A DNA stretch of 19,515 nt from positions 1 to 19,515 of the forward strand of contig JBDRFP010000034.1 in assembly GCA_043818555.1 (NCBI GenBank), in the 5' to 3' direction. This DNA comes from JAUYIW01 sp043818555. Its GTDB lineage: Bacteria; Patescibacteriota; Patescibacteriia; UBA9934. Numbering within the stretch: the stretch's first letter is position 1; each line of letters begins with the position of its first letter. The notes below the pieces were generated by a model. The model was not told the DNA's origin and searched no databases. It saw only the letters and a list, made by a program, of their open reading frames with translations. This document shows, piece by piece, positions 18,972 through 19,515 of this stretch. The translations under genes were made by a program, and so were the position numbers.

Positions 18972-19002
18972 TTGACAAGCCAGCCTAAACAAGGCACACT
19001 AT
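18972..19002 (+). promoter_or_regulatory. Possible murA promoter
   Basis: Perfect -35 TTGACA (18972-18977) and a fair -10 CACTAT (18997-19002) 19 bases apart, slightly long. The predicted start at about 19009 is next to the murA ATG at 19010, again suggesting a leaderless message; no Shine-Dalgarno site is present. Confidence 0.45.
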
Positions 19003-19009
19003 CGGTATT

Positions 19010-19515
19010 ATGAATCGACTTAAGATCACCGGAGGGAAGCCTTTAAAGGGCACGGTTAAAATCGCCGGAGCTAAAAACGCAGCTTCAAAGATGATCATTG
19101 CTTCTCTTTTGACAGAGGACGAGGTTGTTCTTGAAAACGTCCCACTTCAGCAAGAGACCGACATTGCGCGAGAGCTGGTTGAGATGCTTGGGGCCACAAC
19201 GTCGCAAAGCGATCACACAATGACGATCGCTGCAAAAAAAATTGCAAATACATCGGCATTGGCGCAAACTCGGAAAAATCGTCTACCGATACTTTTGGTT
19301 GCGCCACTTTTGCACAGGGTAGGGGAAGCGCATATTCCGGCGCCCGGCGGCGATAAGATCGGCCCAAGGCCGGTGAATTTTCATGTGGAAACTCTTGAGA
19401 AGATGGGAGCGAAAGTTGAAGAGAATAAAGACGGGTTTCATTTTAAAGTTGACGGCAGGCTTAAGGGCGTGAAGATTGAACTGCCTTACCCTTCGGTGGG
19501 CGCAACCGAAACCGC
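19010..19515 (+). CDS. murA: UDP-N-acetylglucosamine 1-carboxyvinyltransferase, N-terminal part
   Basis: The first 168 codons of MurA, cut by the window end; the full protein should be about 420-450 residues. It adds enolpyruvate from phosphoenolpyruvate to UDP-GlcNAc, the first committed step of peptidoglycan synthesis, in the cytosol. The start MNRLKITGGKPLKGTVKIAGAKNAASK is typical, with K22 and N23 as in E. coli MurA. The active-site loop reads APGGDKIGPRPVNFHV: position 115, usually the Cys that fosfomycin alkylates, is Asp. Asp at this place is known in Mycobacterium, Chlamydia and Borrelia MurA, which stay active and resist fosfomycin. The paralogue AroA is excluded by the GAKNA and GPRPV motifs. 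Confidence 0.93.
   Translation, partial: MNRLKITGGKPLKGTVKIAGAKNAASKMIIASLLTEDEVVLENVPLQQETDIARELVEMLGATTSQSDHTMTIAAKKIANTSALAQTRKNRLPILLVAPLLHRVGEAHIPAPGGDKIGPRPVNFHVETLEKMGAKVEENKDGFHFKVDGRLKGVKIELPYPSVGATET

Overview
The window reads as a piece of a bacterial chromosome from a small-genome lineage, most likely a member of the Candidate Phyla Radiation (Patescibacteria). The main pointers are a large secreted protein whose C-terminal module (residues about 566-722 of the minus-strand gene at 3000-5168) I recognise from surface proteins of that group, a leucyl-tRNA synthetase with extra insertions, a two-gene ComEC, a mix of core and surface genes without long operons, and very few Shine-Dalgarno sites. 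The assignment is an inference from protein character. No rRNA, tRNA or CRISPR array is visible.

Layout. 1-1215 (minus): a decayed nucleotidyltransferase-like gene lies directly downstream of a family-2 glycosyltransferase. 1318-2876 (plus): glutamate dehydrogenase, then a rhodanese fold without a catalytic cysteine. 3000-5168 (minus): secreted YCF48-repeat/Ig-like protein, convergent with the previous pair across a bidirectional terminator. 5334-9696 (plus): LeuRS and an MFS transporter. 9835-14252 (plus): UDP-sugar dehydrogenase, ComEC channel part, ComEC-type metallo-beta-lactamase part, and nucleoside diphosphate kinase. 14253-15127: an 875-base gene-free region with terminators, a 40-bp inverted repeat around about 580 bases, a phased motif array and DnaA-box-like sites. 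15128-17320: two exported proteins of unknown role. 17570-18799: an unrecognised basic protein. 19010 to the window end: the N-terminal part of MurA, with Asp in place of the active-site Cys.

The most striking aspect is the non-coding DNA. Many gaps carry short stem-loop or tandem repeats of different families: three AATGACCAAT hairpins (one with another palindrome nested in it), a double-palindrome hairpin after leuS, a perfect 21-bp palindrome that supplies the stop codon of the ComEC-like hydrolase, an 18-bp tandem duplication before ndk, and others. Two palindromic elements have entered coding sequence: an 84-bp in-frame insertion in the LeuRS editing region, and one that forms the last 29 codons of the ComEC channel gene.

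The best candidate for something undescribed is a motif close to GCGAGGTTTATTGTC. It occurs in three same-strand arrays (four, three and four units) at about 20-base spacing, in the three consecutive larger gaps upstream of the genes at 15128, 17570 and 19010. Two of these gaps also hold perfect DnaA-box sequences. Whether this is a replication or segregation site, a multi-site operator or a repeat family cannot be decided from the sequence alone.
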